A DNA stretch of 64,000 nt from Aphrophora alni (lineage: Eukaryota > Arthropoda > Insecta > Hemiptera > Aphrophoridae), in NCBI GenBank assembly GCA_963513935.1, contig OY740777.1:16626271-16690270 (forward strand), given 5' to 3'. The notes beneath the pieces were generated by a model. That model was given only the letters and a program-made list of their open reading frames with translations, did no database searches and was not told the DNA's origin. The translations under genes and the position numbers were made by a program. Numbering within the stretch: the stretch's first letter is position 1; each line of letters opens with the position of its first letter. Of this stretch, positions 44,291-56,452 are shown one piece after another.

Positions 44291-45045
44291 ACTTAAAATA
44301 TGTTTGAATAATCATTTAAGTTTAGAATAATAAATATTATGTTTTCTTTATTTAATAAGTAAGTTAGTTTTTTATTATTTCTAATTGGACCTATATAAAA
44401 TTTAAGTTTAAGGTAGTTTTAACACTTTTAAACAATAATTCTTGAGCATTAAATTAGTGGAATGTCAATTTTTTTTGTTATTATAATTCTTGGGTATATG
44501 ATACACCGAATTTGCCTGATTTAATTCGGATCACAATCACTAAAGCATAGTTTAAAGATATCAACTATAGAAATATTATTTTGAATATGTTTTGTTTTCC
44601 AAAGTTGAACAATACACCTGGTGTTCATTTTTAGCTCGAAACCATTGTGATATCTGAAACTGCAAGATTTATAGTAAACTTTAAATGAGGAACTTCATTT
44701 ATTTTTTAGGGGCCAATATTATTAAATTGGAATTTTGAAATTCGTCCACCATTTTCGAATATGGGGGCCAAACACATAATTTTTATACAACATCCTATAT
44801 TTTATGAACATTTTAAGGCTTTTTTATTCTTGACATAATTTTGTAATACCAACAGCGTAGGAGCAAAACATTGAAAAAGTTGAACGTTTTGATTAGGGCA
44901 TTGTTGTTTGTACAAGGCATTTTTACGACAAAAAATTTGTATTTTGTTTTAGTTTAGTGCGATTTTTGTATAGTAAAAAAACTCTATATATGGTTATGTA
45001 ACGGTTTGTACATGTAATAATAAGTATTTGGATATAAATTTATGC

Positions 45046-45089
<44 letters not shown>

Positions 45090-46989
45090 TGCAAAAACGT
45101 TCGTTTACACATATACATGCATATACTGATAAATCTATGAGTATAGAGGGGCTTTTTTGGATTTAGACGAGTATAATATATATGCATGTACATATTTCTA
45201 TTAATATATGTGTGTGTGGATATACAACTAAAAACTCTTACATTCAAAAATGCACGTTTTTTAGTTGTAGTCTTTGTGCATAAATACATGCAAAAATTTA
45301 TATCCAAATACTTGATATTACTTGTACAAACTATTATATACCCATATTTAGCGTTTTTTCTATAGGCTACAAAAATTGGCATAGACACACAAAAAATGCA
45401 AGTCTCAAATATTGGCAATCTCAGTGCGCCTGACGAAAACATTACTAAGGACCATTTTGATGGGGAATTTAGTCAGCTACAACTTTTATATTAAACGTTG
45501 CTTGATACCTTGCTTATTTTTTGAGATATGTACAAAAAAGTTTTACCCTACCTTTTAACCCCCCCCCAGGGGGACCCAGCGGTGAGCTGGAGTGCCCCCC
45601 TCATTTAAGTAACCCCAAAACCAAACTATCCACCAAATATTGTGTTTGGAGGATATTTGTCCAGATTTTCACAAGATCTGCCTTTATTCAGTAGTCTAAG
45701 TCATGAATGTTTCGCCACAACGTGGAATTTCGTCTATTAATGTTTTTGTTGTCGCGTGCATGCTATTCTAAATTAATGTTCTGCCAGTTTGCCTGATATA
45801 ATGCATATAACAATCACTGCAATGTAGTTAACACAGCAATAGAAAATGTATCATGATTCTATTTTTGTTTTTTGTAGTTCAACATTGTTTTAAACCTATT
45901 GTCTGTTGTATAAATATATTTTGTGAAACGTATTTGTTATCAAGTAATGAAGTGTGTCACAGAATTATGTTTGTTCTTCTTTTGTGTAGCTTCATCCAAC
46001 GGAAGTCCGTAATTTGTGGATTTGTTTATCATTTTCTTTTGTGAATACATCTATCTACAAAGGGAAGTAATCCATTACATTGTACTAAATGTTTTATTTC
46101 TTTTGTAAAATAGGCTGAACCCATAGGGAAGATTAGGTCTCTATATACAAAGCTGTAAGTGTATTAAACACGTTACTATCATTACAAGTAGAATATAAAA
46201 AAGCTTTTACGATTGTAGAAAATATATTTATGAATTATAACATTTCTGTAAATAAACTTTGCAAAAACATTGCACAAACGTTTTCACTCATCCATCCCAA
46301 AAACAAACCACACCTTATCGTCACCAGAAACAGAAATAAAACCATGAATCCATTCTAAAGGGAAAATTTATATAATTTAAAAGTGACGTAAATTTGCCTT
46401 GATCGTACTATAAGCGCATTCTCGGCGAAAATCCTATTGAATTAAAATCGAATTTTTCAAAACGGCCGAAATTCATTTTCTTTTTTTCTCAATTATCCCT
46501 GTACCGTTAATTTTTTATACATAACATTTTACACATGGGTGTGGATGATTAATATTCACTACTAAAATTTCGTCGAAAAATATTGTGCCGATTTTAAGAA
46601 ATATCATCTTTTATAAACACCCCTTGGTCGATTTTTGTTTTTATACCGATAACTCAATAAGCATAATTTTGTAGAAGTAGCGACCCTAAAATTTTGTTTA
46701 GATCCTTAGAGACTACAGTTGTGCAAAATTTTATCAAAATCGTTTATCCAAATTCGGAGAAAAAAGTGATTTTGTATTTTTTTATGGCAGCTACCTCCAT
46801 ATTTTTAACTATCGATAAAAACATAAATAACGTCCAGAGATATGCCCAAAATATGTCCAAATAATAAATGTAATTAAAATCTGACCGTTCACACGTTTAA
46901 GATATAAAGTTTTTGTTTTTGTTTTAAGCTAGTTCCATTGTTGTAAGGTAACAATCTGGATATGTCAGAGAGGAAGTTTACTCTTCAGG
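44291..46989. other. AT-rich repeats and non-coding sequence
   Basis: It includes a (TA)19 microsatellite (45049-45086), a C/G-run block at 45556-45600 (TTTTAACCCCCCCCC, then GGGGGACCC), and a tract at about 46440-46930 rich in AAAATTTTAT and CGATTTT words resembling part of 47640-48065. The long minus frame over 44984-45442 is a (TA)-derived Tyr/Ile artefact. Confidence 0.45.
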
Positions 46990-47180
46990 TGCTCACTTTA
47001 ATCAGAACGGGATTGACAATGCCGAGGGAGCCTAGTTGGAACTACTCATTTCCCCTTTAATCTTGGGTTAGATCCCTCTCTTTTATATTTTCATTCACGT
47101 CTTTCTCGACCATTTCTTATTATTTTGGGTGGGGTTCTTCATTTTATGTTCTTTTCCTAATTTTTTTTTTTTATGAAGTG
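46990..47180 (-). repeat. DR1 family copy 6, inverted
   Basis: The minus strand reads AAAAAAAATTAGGAAAAGAACATA-type sequence (split by an A-run), then CACCCAAAATAATAAGAAATG, GGTCGAGAAAGACG, and ATATAAAAGAGAGGGATC then TAACCCAAGATTAAAGGGG. This order matches the copy at 52.7 kb. Confidence 0.5.
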
Positions 47181-47694
47181 ATGATAAAATTTGTACCTTT
47201 ACAACAAGAATATGTATCTTTCTTGAGAGAACGTATCCTTGGTGTTTAAATGAAAATTAGATTGTTTAAAAAATTTGTTAGAAAATTTCAGATAAAATTT
47301 CCAATTTGGGTTGTTAAATTGCCAACCTAAAACAAGCACTTGACATTTACTCCACTGTGTTCACTATCTACTAAGTACTTATTCATGGCATCACAGAAGA
47401 GCTGTATTCAAAGATAATAGAGTTGTTTAAGTTATGGTGAAAGGGTAATGAATTGTTTTCAGTTGGCAACAGTGAATTGGTACAAAGAGTATTACGTGGT
47501 GGAAGTTCTTTTACACTACGTCTAACAATAGGGAATTATAGAGAAATTTTTTAATTTAAATAATAAGTATCTCATTAGCATGTACCCTAATTTGGAAAAT
47601 TAATTTTCTGTCTTGCAATGAAATCTGTTACTAAAACAAAAATTTCAAATTGCTCCTTTTTTGTTTTTATCGATAACTTATTAACCGGCATTTT
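47181..47694. other. AT-rich, no recognised feature
   Basis: Nothing coding. It runs into the LINE tail fragment at 47695. Confidence 0.4.
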
Positions 47695-47880
47695 GGATAG
47701 ATGGATTCAGCTCCTTGCAGGACCTCCTCCTGAGATTGACTCCATTCTTCTCTTAGAACCATCCACGAGGTCATCCATCCACCCTTTTCCTTGACTTTCT
47801 TCCTCCTGACTTTCCTCTGGATATATTCCTAACTACTCTTTCTTCTGGCGTCCTGTGTAAATAACCAACCAATTTTAAAT
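47695..47880 (-). pseudogene. LINE reverse-transcriptase C-terminal tail fragment (minus)
   Basis: The minus strand gives KLVGYLHRTPEERVVRNISR, GKSGGRKSRKRVDG, and in the next frame GWMDDLV. This is the GH.xR.PxxR.vr...G.R..GRPr.RWmDDV tail of LINE-type RT ORFs. The flanking AT-rich repeat sequence on both sides (TTGTTTTTATCGATAACTT before, ACGACACAAATCGTTAAAG after) suggests it was inserted into another repeat. Confidence 0.6.
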
Positions 47881-48114
47881 TTGCCTTACATACACACGAC
47901 ACAAATCGTTAAAGCTGATTTGAAGAAAATTGTAATTTTGAGTTATTCATGGCAGATACTCACAATTTTTGAATTATCGAAAATAATAAAAAACAGTCCC
48001 GGGAATATTACGGAAATAAACTCATGTACTTAATTTGAGTAAAATCAGTCGACGCGTTTATCAGATTTTCGTTTCCAACACAGCGAGACTTGGCTAATTT
48101 AGCGATCGTCATGT

Positions 48115-48175
48115 TCCAGGTTTTACTTGATAACGTGAGTTGATATCTACTCTCGAAACTTCGTATGTTGGAAAA
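48115..48175 (+). mobile_element. Family C foldback fragment with ribozyme-like arm
   Basis: Matches the right arm of the element at 4661-5080: TTTACTTGATAACGTGAGTT, TACTCTCGAAACTTCG, TATGTTGG. The core is again UUGAUAA (48127-48133), helix II CGUGAGU/ACUCUCG, then AAAC. Only this arm is present. Confidence 0.6.
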
Positions 48176-48784
48176 TGTCCAAATATACTATATCAACAAC
48201 AAAAACAATCAATTATCCAGTAACTTTAATACCAAAACTAAAATAAACAAAGAGCAAACATCCCCTGTGAGTATCACTGTAAACATATTGGACGTCCCAC
48301 GAAACAGCTAAAACTTTTATATTTGCTAAAAGGATTCTTGTTACAGTAATACCTTAAGATGCTTCAGCTTCACATATTTTAGTCACGTCCTTCTTCAGCT
48401 TGCGTGTGTCAGTTTCAAAATGTTTCCCAGTATTTGTTGTGTTAGGGAATTTCTTAATAATACAAATAAGCTTTTGTTACATCTCGGACATATATCCCTT
48501 GCCTTTCAGACGACAAAATAAATCAAGTATATTCTGTTTACAAATTTTAAAACGACGGTGCTACAAATAGTAAAATAAAGCGTCCAATAAAAATGCACTA
48601 ACTTTCTCACAAAAAACCAAACAATCACTAGAAATAATATTCGTCACCATCTTCCAAAAACTGGCTGTTATAATATATTAAAGTATGAATGGGAAGAAGA
48701 AAACAAGTTGATAGTCTCCATCATGATTTTTAAATTGATTGATTTAAACGCTTGTACATTTTTACCAACTAGTATTGTTAAAAC
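48176..48784. other. AT-rich, no recognised feature
   Basis: No frame or repeat recognised. Confidence 0.45.
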
Positions 48785-49016
48785 AATAATATTCCAATTT
48801 AAAATGTACCACCTAGACTGGGAATGAAACCAGTCAAGTTATCACATTAATTACCTCGTTAGAAACGACATTGAAAATTAATTTTTACTAATTGTGTAAC
48901 CCTTACGTATGTACTCGTATTTATTGATTTTGGCTCTACTTTGGCGCGTAAAGCCAAAGGTCTTGGTTTCAATTCCCAGTCTAGGTCGTATATTTTTCAT
49001 TTAAAATATTATTCCA
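48785..49016. mobile_element. Foldback/MITE with box-B-like arms
   Basis: The left arm ATTTAAAATGTACCACCTAG, ACTGGGAATGAAACCAG (48798-48834) is the reverse complement of the right arm CTTGGTTTCAATTCCCAGTC, TAGGTCGTATAT, TTTCATTTAAAATATT (48962-49010). The right arm contains GGTTTCAATTCCC, close to an RNA polymerase III box B. That suggests a tRNA-related sequence caught in an inverted duplication. Confidence 0.7.
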
Positions 49017-49019
49017 TCA

Positions 49020-49140
49020 TGAAAGTTATACACTCACATCATATAATGACATACAAGCAGATCTTCTAAATCTAAATGCCCAAAATTTGATTTCTTGGGC
49101 CTTGTATACAATTTTAAGTAGTATAATAGCTCAAGGAATG
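49020..49140 (+). repeat. Dispersed repeat family DR3, copy 1
   Basis: TATAATGACATACAAGCAGA, TCTTCTAAATCTAAATGCCC, TTTCTTGGGCCTTGTA. The same order is found at 55.6 and 60.8 kb. Confidence 0.6.
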
Positions 49141-49527
49141 TTATTAAATACAGTAAATTTGTCCAAAATAGTTAGTACAAAGGTTTTATAAATCTCGTAG
49201 CTGTGTATGTAGCTTCTTTCCTAAGTAGAGATCTGAAAAAATATTTGTAGGTATTGAGATAATTCCCAAACAATAAAATATTTTACAAATCAATTGAACC
49301 TCTGGGACTTAGCTCTGTAAACAGACCAGGTTTTTTTGAGACGGTGATTCATAAAAGGGATTTTTCCTTACAGTAATAATGTATACGTTTTCATTAAAAC
49401 AAGACTTTACTTATATCTTTTTTCATTTTAAAAATATCAAGGAATATGTGCCAGAAAATGTAATATACCATTAGATAATATGATAAAAAATATTTTATTA
49501 GGGTTTGTATGTCCGATATAAATAAGA

Positions 49528-50571
49528 GTAAAATAATGTTAAATACTTGAGAATAATATTGGACGAAATAATGAAATCGAATGACCAGATAAATAAATTG
49601 CAGCTTGAAGTAAATTCATTTATTTGTAAAATATATTTTCTTATATCTTTAGGCTCACCAGAGCTAATAAGGCAAATTTTTATGCATTAGTCAAGTCTCG
49701 TTTGCAGTATGGTTTAATTTGCTGGTGGGAGCATATGCAGTGGATATTAAACCTATTATTACTGCTCAAAATATAATAAGAGTAATGTTATGTTAGATCT
49801 AAAACTGATTCTTCTCAACCACTTATTAAAACAATAGGGATACTGCCCTTGAGGTACTTGTATGTCTTTAAGGAATCGGTAAAGCTTTATAAGAAAAGTG
49901 TATCAATACATAATTATTAAAGATTGAGGAATTGTGAAGGCAGAAAATAGTAAGTATATTGCTAAAAACTAGATTACCAGCATTTGAAAATTCATTTGTT
50001 TAGAGGGGGGTGGTGGAATATCAATATATTATCAGTAGAAGTACAAAAAAAGAAGAAATTTGATTCATTTTTCAAAATCGATAAAAATATGGCTATATTC
50101 AATAGAAAACATCGAACTAATTTTAAAGTGAGAATTTAAATTTAGGCCCATTGATGTTGTACGCGAGCGTGTCTTGAGTCTATATATAAGGGGTCTATTT
50201 ATATAAGAGAGTGTGAAGTTATCTTTTGTTCGTAAAATTCAGTCTTGGTGTTTATTTTCTTAAGACATCCATTACACTTGAATATATTTATTTCTAGTTT
50301 ATGACACTGAAGCTGATCTCTTTCCTTCTTTTCTCTTAAATTTATAGATTTAAAACAATTATGGTAAATCCTACGCAGGCTTTTGTGCCTAAAGACTAAT
50401 TATTCTTCACATTTTAAGAATGTATTGGGTAACAATATGATCTATTCTTATTTATAATGTAAAATATATTTTGTTTTTTAATGTAAACTGTATTTTAGTT
50501 CTTTTATAATTCAATATCAATTGTATTGTATTTTTTGTTGTGGAGAAATTAAAAATGATTATTATTATTAT
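49528..50571 (+). pseudogene. Jockey/CR1-like LINE 3' end: RT thumb region, 3' UTR and (ATT)n tail
   Basis: NVKYLRIILDEIMKSNDQIN (49537-49596) is the VKYLGI.LD......HI block downstream of the RT catalytic motifs. It is followed by VNSFICKIYFLISLGSPELI, then FYALVKSRLQYGLICWW (about 49679-49730) and, after frameshifts, LLKTIGILPLRYLYVFKESV, LRNCEGRK and YKKSVSIHN. A non-coding 3' UTR of about 400 bases follows, then (ATT)n at 50557-50571, a typical LINE tail. It is 5'-truncated and dead. The order matches a single element read on the plus strand. Confidence 0.8.
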
Positions 50572-50879
50572 ACGCAAGAAAGTAACAAAGTATAAAGGTA
50601 CAGTTTGCCAATGCATTTTAATGGAATATTTTGTCCCGCTCTAAATCCTCAACCAATCTTCTGAACGTGTCTGAATTTATAAGAAGTTTCGATACCACGT
50701 GACCTTTAATAAGATATTTCATTGGAAAATTACGACAGACGTAATATCTAAGGTAATCTTTAATGTATTTAAATCTCGGGTTTATAACTTACCGAATATA
50801 CGATGTATAGGGTAATCGAAAATATAGGGTAACTAACGTAATCGAAAATTTGTTGAATTGCGTTTTTGACCTTTAGGGA

Positions 50880-51235
50880 AATAGGATGCTTCCGCGTAAT
50901 GTGTCTGTAGCAAATTTCCGATTAGCTACTGGTCACGATTGTCTTGCCAAGCATTTATGCAGAATGAAAATACTAACCTCTGACAAGTGCACAATTTGCT
51001 CACAAGAATTGGACTCCATGTATGTTATGGACAAGGATCATCTACTGGTCTGCAGAGGTCTGGACGGAGAGAAACAAGGACGAAGGGACTTTCCGGGACT
51101 TTATTGGGAGGCAAGAACCAAGATGGCGTGATCCAAAAGGAGCCATTGGAAGTAGAAGAAGAAGACCTTTAGGGATTATCTTTCTTAGCGATTACCTTGA
51201 TGTTGCCAGAACTGTTGAGACGATATTTTAAAACT
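50880..51235 (+). pseudogene. LINE C-terminal fragment with CCHC-type zinc-binding block
   Basis: VANFRLATGHDCLAKHLCRM (50905-50965), KILTSDKCTICSQELDS, then DKDHLLVC (about 51030-51053) and YWEARTKM (about 51103-51126). The TGHD....HL.R..I..S..C..C....D..HL..C block, with Cys-X2-Cys and His-X3-Cys spacing, is shared by the C-terminal ends of insect non-LTR retrotransposon ORFs, usually after RNase H. The frame runs uninterrupted for about 82 codons, which suggests fairly recent decay. No RT core is present upstream, so it is a 5'-truncated or fragment copy. Confidence 0.75.
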
Positions 51236-52719
51236 ATAAATAAGTTTATGAGATTAGAAATGTAATGCTCTCCTTCCACATATAGACGTACTATAGAAAA
51301 CATTTTAGTTATAATGTTAAACATAGAAATACGAACTTGAGGTCCAATGGTTTTGCATTAGCCTGTATGAAAGAATATTTTCTGAAAGGATAAAGAATAA
51401 AAGACTAAATCACCCTACCCGCTTTAGAAAATATCATTTTCATTTTTTATAATATTTCTTAACAATACTTTCACTACCCTCATTCAAAAAATAAAATTTA
51501 CGGTTCCTTCCGACCGAACAAAAAGCGGAGACTTTAATGAATTCTCTTCAAAATGTCATTTCCAGGTTAAATATAAATTATGCGTTTAATAGAATCCAGG
51601 ATAATTCCTTCCTTTATAAAGTACTGGTGAATGTAACATTTACTTAGTCCTTTATTCCTGGAGTTTCATTAACAGCTCCACATCCTGCGAAGGACAAAGT
51701 CAGATTGCATTTCTATGAGCCACCCGTAGAGTAGAGGGTTTATCTTTTATTCCTTTATTTAAATAAATTACTGCTTCTATTGCAAAATTACACCCAGGTC
51801 TTTGTGACTGTATTGCCAGTAGATTACGATTGAAAGTAGAAGAATTTTTACTGCGACTAAGCAAATGTTCTTTTAAAAAAATCCATTCTTTAGTTGTAAG
51901 TAATAATTATTGTAATATTATTTATTTCACAAACATTTTAAAGATTGTTCATTAAGTTGGGTTTACTTTAGAAATTAAAAACAATTTTTTGACTATTTAT
52001 CCGTTTGCCTTTTTTAAAAATAATATATAACTCCAGAACAGAATGAGACATCGATCCCAATTTGGTAAATTCGTAATGCTTTGGAGTGTAAAACAAAATA
52101 TTATAATTTTTAACTTCAGTATTTTACTGTTCGTGAGTTGAGTTGAATAACCAAGAAACGCTCTTTGTGTGTTCTAGTAAATAACAACGAATTCGTTTTT
52201 TAAGTAGTTTACCGATATTTCTATTATCCTTTAATATACCATAACAATTTTTTTTTAAATATCTTGTTTAGCATTAAAAGAGCGGAATATGTTATAAAAG
52301 TAATGGGTTTTAGACATTTACCATCAGCAATTTTAAATTAACAGTATTTGAAACGGTCCCGTGTAAAATTACAAGACAATGGTAAACTGCAAACTAATAA
52401 AATATTCAACAGAATTACCTATATATAACGCAATCCATTCTGGGATAACTTCAGAGTTACTTCTTGTTTTTGAAAGATATGTTTCTGACAGTTTAGACTT
52501 GGTTTGATAAAAATAAATTACATTCACCTTCAGAGATTTTTGCGAGAAATGTTATTAAATATTTTCAACTTTTGGTTTTTCCAAAAGAGCCCTATCATGA
52601 ATGTTAATATTATTTGCCAAAGTTTAGATAACTAGAATATATATTTGCGTTAAGTTAGATTAAATTTTGATTTTTTGTATTAAATTTATTTTTTAAATTC
52701 TCATTGCTTAAAGGCAAAA
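51236..52719. other. AT-rich, no recognised feature
   Basis: A less AT-rich patch at 51650-51740 has no open frame. Nothing else was found. Confidence 0.45.
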
Positions 52720-52930
52720 AACCGCTCATTCATAATCGCTTTATAAAAAATGTGACATAAAATAAGGATTCCTAGCAAATACTCTAATAACGCCAGGGTC
52801 AAGAAAGATCAAGAGTTGGTTATCAAGAGAAACTTAATATGAAACTAAACGAGAGGGATCTAACCCAAATTTACATGGTAAAAGGTAAAGCTAGGTCCTT
52901 AGGCATTACACACTATAAATGAGCTCCGGA
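52720..52930 (+). repeat. DR1 family copy 7
   Basis: AATCGCTTTATAAAAAATGT, GCCAGGGTCAAGAAAGATCA, AGAGTTGGTTATCAAGAGA, GAGAGGGATCTAACCC, AAAGCTAGGTCCTTAGGC in order. It links the middle and distal parts of the family. Confidence 0.65.
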
Positions 52931-53128
52931 GGTCATTAGTTTTATGTGTTTAACATTATGCAAACATTGTTATTTTATACAGTACGTAACTTAATGTAAA
53001 TCAAATTCAAAAGTCTTCGTTTACTTAATATGTTCAGTAATTAATACCCCTAAACTCAATGCCCTTAGCTATATCAATATGAAAGCGGTATCTTACACTA
53101 CAGCTAATGTTTTATTGATGTCACATGA

Positions 53129-53425
53129 CCTGGTTTAATACCTACCTGGCCCTGTAATCCATGGTTACCTTGTAACAACTGTTACATAAAATATAATCTG
53201 CATCGTCCTTATCGACATAAATCTAACCAACATACAAATTCAGATATAACGCCTGCACTATGGTACCTGTCGTGTGCTGATACCTGGCGAGCCATATCAA
53301 AATTAAAGCATCGCATGATCCTTGTACTCTACCCTACGGCAATCACGGCATGGCAAGTCGACATAAAAACTTCAATACAGACAGTAGTCTTATTACAAGA
53401 TGATTATCATAAAGTAGAAAAGTGA
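53129..53425 (+). other. Unidentified 98-codon open frame without ATG start
   Basis: From just after TGA 53126-53128 the frame stays open to TGA 53423-53425. It reads LIPTWPCNPWLPCNNCY, LWYLSCADTWRAISKLKHRM, ILVLYPTAITAWQVDIKTS. Its GC is higher than the flanks'. No splice sites, homologue or start are evident, and an open frame of this length is expected by chance somewhere in 64 kb. Confidence 0.15.
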
Positions 53426-54176
53426 ATAATGTTTTTTTTATTACGCCTATTGTTTTCTAAATTCGTAAAGATGTGTTACAGTTGCATAACATTACATACC
53501 ATTAGGTTTTCAGTGAGTTTTTTTGTGCTAACTTTCGTCTTACAATAACCTTCATGGACATATCAAACTAAGCTTCTCTACAACAAATTCCAGGTATCTG
53601 AAATTAAAATTTGACCATACTATATATAGCTCTGTTAATATTTTTTTAAAGTTTTAATTACTGATATATATTTTGTTCAGAAATAGTTTAACTATGATTA
53701 ATTTTCTTTTGAGTTGTCAGTAATTTTATTGAAGGATAATGTCTTGTAAATGTGGAATAACCTTCTTTCATTTAAAAACAATTTACAAAATCAAATTATA
53801 AATTTTAAGAATAGTCATAAAATCAAAGAATTAACTAGTCAAACCTTTCCTTAATTAAAATCTTTTGTTTTACAATTTCCTAGCAATTATTACAGTTCTT
53901 TATCTCAAACAAAGATTGAGATACATTAGTTTCTTTATTAATATAAAAAAACTTATTTATAATCTTTTTTGGACATTTTTGTAATTCTGATAATATTTCC
54001 TTTTCATTTTAATTAAATTAAAAATCATTTTTCATTACAAAAACTTGTTGAACAACCTGTATGAGTTTGTCTAAATCTCTTTTTTTAACTTGCTTTTTGC
54101 ACAGCAAAAGCTGGTTCGAGATTGCAAGTGAAGACCGGCTCAAACTCACTCTCAACATTTTCTAAGTGCACCAGAT

Positions 54177-54228
<52 letters not shown>

Positions 54229-54730
54229 AATATAAACTTTTCAAAAATGACAGTTGTTAACTAAAGGAACTTTGGTTGTGAATTATTCTTTTTATAAAGA
54301 ATAACAAATTTTGTTCAAGAAACAAAACATTGTATAATAATGTGTCTTCATTTCAGCATTTTCTATCTGTAAAATAATGTGTACTAATTTAAAATCAAAA
54401 TAAATTTGGATGGGACTGCATGCAAAAATTTCGGCCTCCACGACCCCAACGGGGTTATTTTTCAAAATTAAAATATATTGACGTCAATGGCTTAAAACAA
54501 AATTAATTTCTTTTATATATGATAAATTTGTCTTTTTTTTTTAAATAGAAAAATAGTATGTTGATCAACCTAGTTTTAACATGTATCTCTATATATATAA
54601 ATGGTAGTAAACTAAGCATTTGATAATACAAATTTTGTTAACTGTAATACATAATTTTTGAGCTTTTTTTACCTAAAATTTAAATTCTTTATATAAATTT
54701 ATATTAATTTGAAATATAACTTCTGTAACA

Positions 54731-54765
<35 letters not shown>

Positions 54766-55619
54766 TTAAAAAAGATCAAGAACTATAAAATGTTGGTTGT
54801 ATTTAATTGTTTTTTTTTGTAAATGGTCAAATTTAATTCAAAATTTAAGCTAAATAAATTTCAGCACTTGTTTTTGAAACTTGTTTTCTTTTTTTTAAAC
54901 ATGTTTACCAGAAGGTTCCAAATAACTTTAATTCTTAGTCGCCTGGTAACAACCTCACCTCAAGGTTAACAGAATATCTTCAACTTTTATTTTAAAACTG
55001 TTAAAATAAATATTAATTATAATCATACTAATAAAAATGTAATTCCCTCCTTTCTTAGACATAGGTAGTATTTTGTGTTAAAAATTGAAATAGCCGTATG
55101 AGGGTCCCTAAAAAGAAAAGTTTTTGAAATTACGTCTCACTGTCGTTGTCTACCTACTAGACAATTATGTTACAGACCAAACAATTCAACCTTAAAACAT
55201 TTTTGTTATTGATTTCTATGACTCAAAACTACTTCAACCAAATTCGTCATAAATATAATCTCGAGGGGAAGAAATAAAATATCGCCATCTTGTTTAAAAA
55301 AAATTATCAAAAGATATTGATAACAAAAATAAACGACATAAAAAATTCATTAACCTCTAAAAAAAAGTGTATATTTATTAAAATATGATCCATATACTGT
55401 ATTTACTTAAAATTTTTGTAAATAGTTAAAAACCCATAAGATTGTGCCATTTTTGGTGTTAAAGACCCGAAAGATTAATATTTGTATTGTGGATGGCAAT
55501 GTAAGAACAGTTTTGCAATGTTCTTGCAAAGTTTGTTTAAATAAAACACGTTAATGCAACTTGGTATGTATAAATTTAACGTGCGTAAAATGAGCTGTAG
55601 GTAAGAAACAAGTTGATTG
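53426..55619. other. AT-rich with two (TA)n tracts
   Basis: (TA)n at 54181-54223 and 54734-54762. A small less AT-rich patch (ATTTCGGCCTCCACGACCCC) lies at about 54428. No gene was recognised. Confidence 0.55.
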
Positions 55620-55860
55620 AGACATCAGTTTACTCACCCAGCCTCATCATACAATGTAGTACAAACAGATCTTCTAAATGTAATTTCTTGGGCATTGTAG
55701 AAGATGTTAAAGTATTCACTCGCCACGCACGTGTTAGTGTCATGGTCCTAGTTGACCTCGAAGGTAAATAGGTATCAACTCGCTACGCTCATGTCGATGA
55801 TTTCGTAACTATACGAATATACAATTTCTTACAAGGTCACAGTTTTTGAGATTTCATTTT
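55620..55860 (+). repeat. DR3 family copy 2
   Basis: CATACAATGTAGTACAAACA, GATCTTCTAAATGTAA, TTTCTTGGGCATTGTAGAAG, CACTCGCCACGCACGTGTTA and CAACTCGCTACGCTCATGTC. The CTCGCTACGCTCxTGTC block recurs at 61095. Confidence 0.6.
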
Positions 55861-56452
55861 TGACAATAACTTTGCTATTTGTCATCGTAAAGAGGTGAAA
55901 GTTAGTACCATTACATGCGAATTGAAATATGTCAATTTGTATCTAACTTTATAAATTATAAAGTGTGTTGAATAACTCGAGATAAAATTAAAAATAAACT
56001 TGCCAATTTAGGCCGACATTTTGAATTTTTTATTCGATTTTTCTTAATTTCAATAAAGTTGTACGTAAGCTAATTTGTTTACCATATTTTTATAAGCCTA
56101 CTTGAAGTTTTATGACCGCTGTTGTGTTTAGGTTTAGAGGACAATGACTACCTGTAGAAGCTTGGAATGTCAAATATCACTTTCCACCACTTCCTGAGGC
56201 AATTGAATGTGAAGATCAAACGGAAAACGGTTATCGATTTTCGTTTGGTGTTACAAAACCGGCCCTTTTTCTTCGTATTTCTAAGTGGGTTAAAATAGTT
56301 TAGTAAAACGACTTCAGGAGTGTATATTTTGAAGAAAAAACCTAATTGACGTCAAAGTTAACACAGAAAATAGTCTAATTGTTACTCAAAACATTAAATA
56401 CCTGCTGATAGACTACTCGTTTGGTTTAATTTTAATTCGAAACAATAGTTAT
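55861..56452. other. AT-rich, no recognised feature
   Basis: Nothing beyond short AT-rich words. Confidence 0.45.

Noticed and set aside
44984..45442. 152-codon minus-strand open frame rich in Tyr, Ile and Cys
   Set aside because: It spans a (TA)19 tract and AT-rich words such as ATATGCATGTA. The composition is explained by the simple sequence, and no domain is visible.
53129..53425. 98-codon open frame as a gene
   Set aside because: No start codon near its beginning, no splice evidence, and a length expected by chance in six frames of 64 kb.
54430..54470. tRNA gene candidates from TTCGA-type sites (also near 54112 and 61168)
   Set aside because: No cloverleaf with anticodon and acceptor stems could be drawn around any of them.
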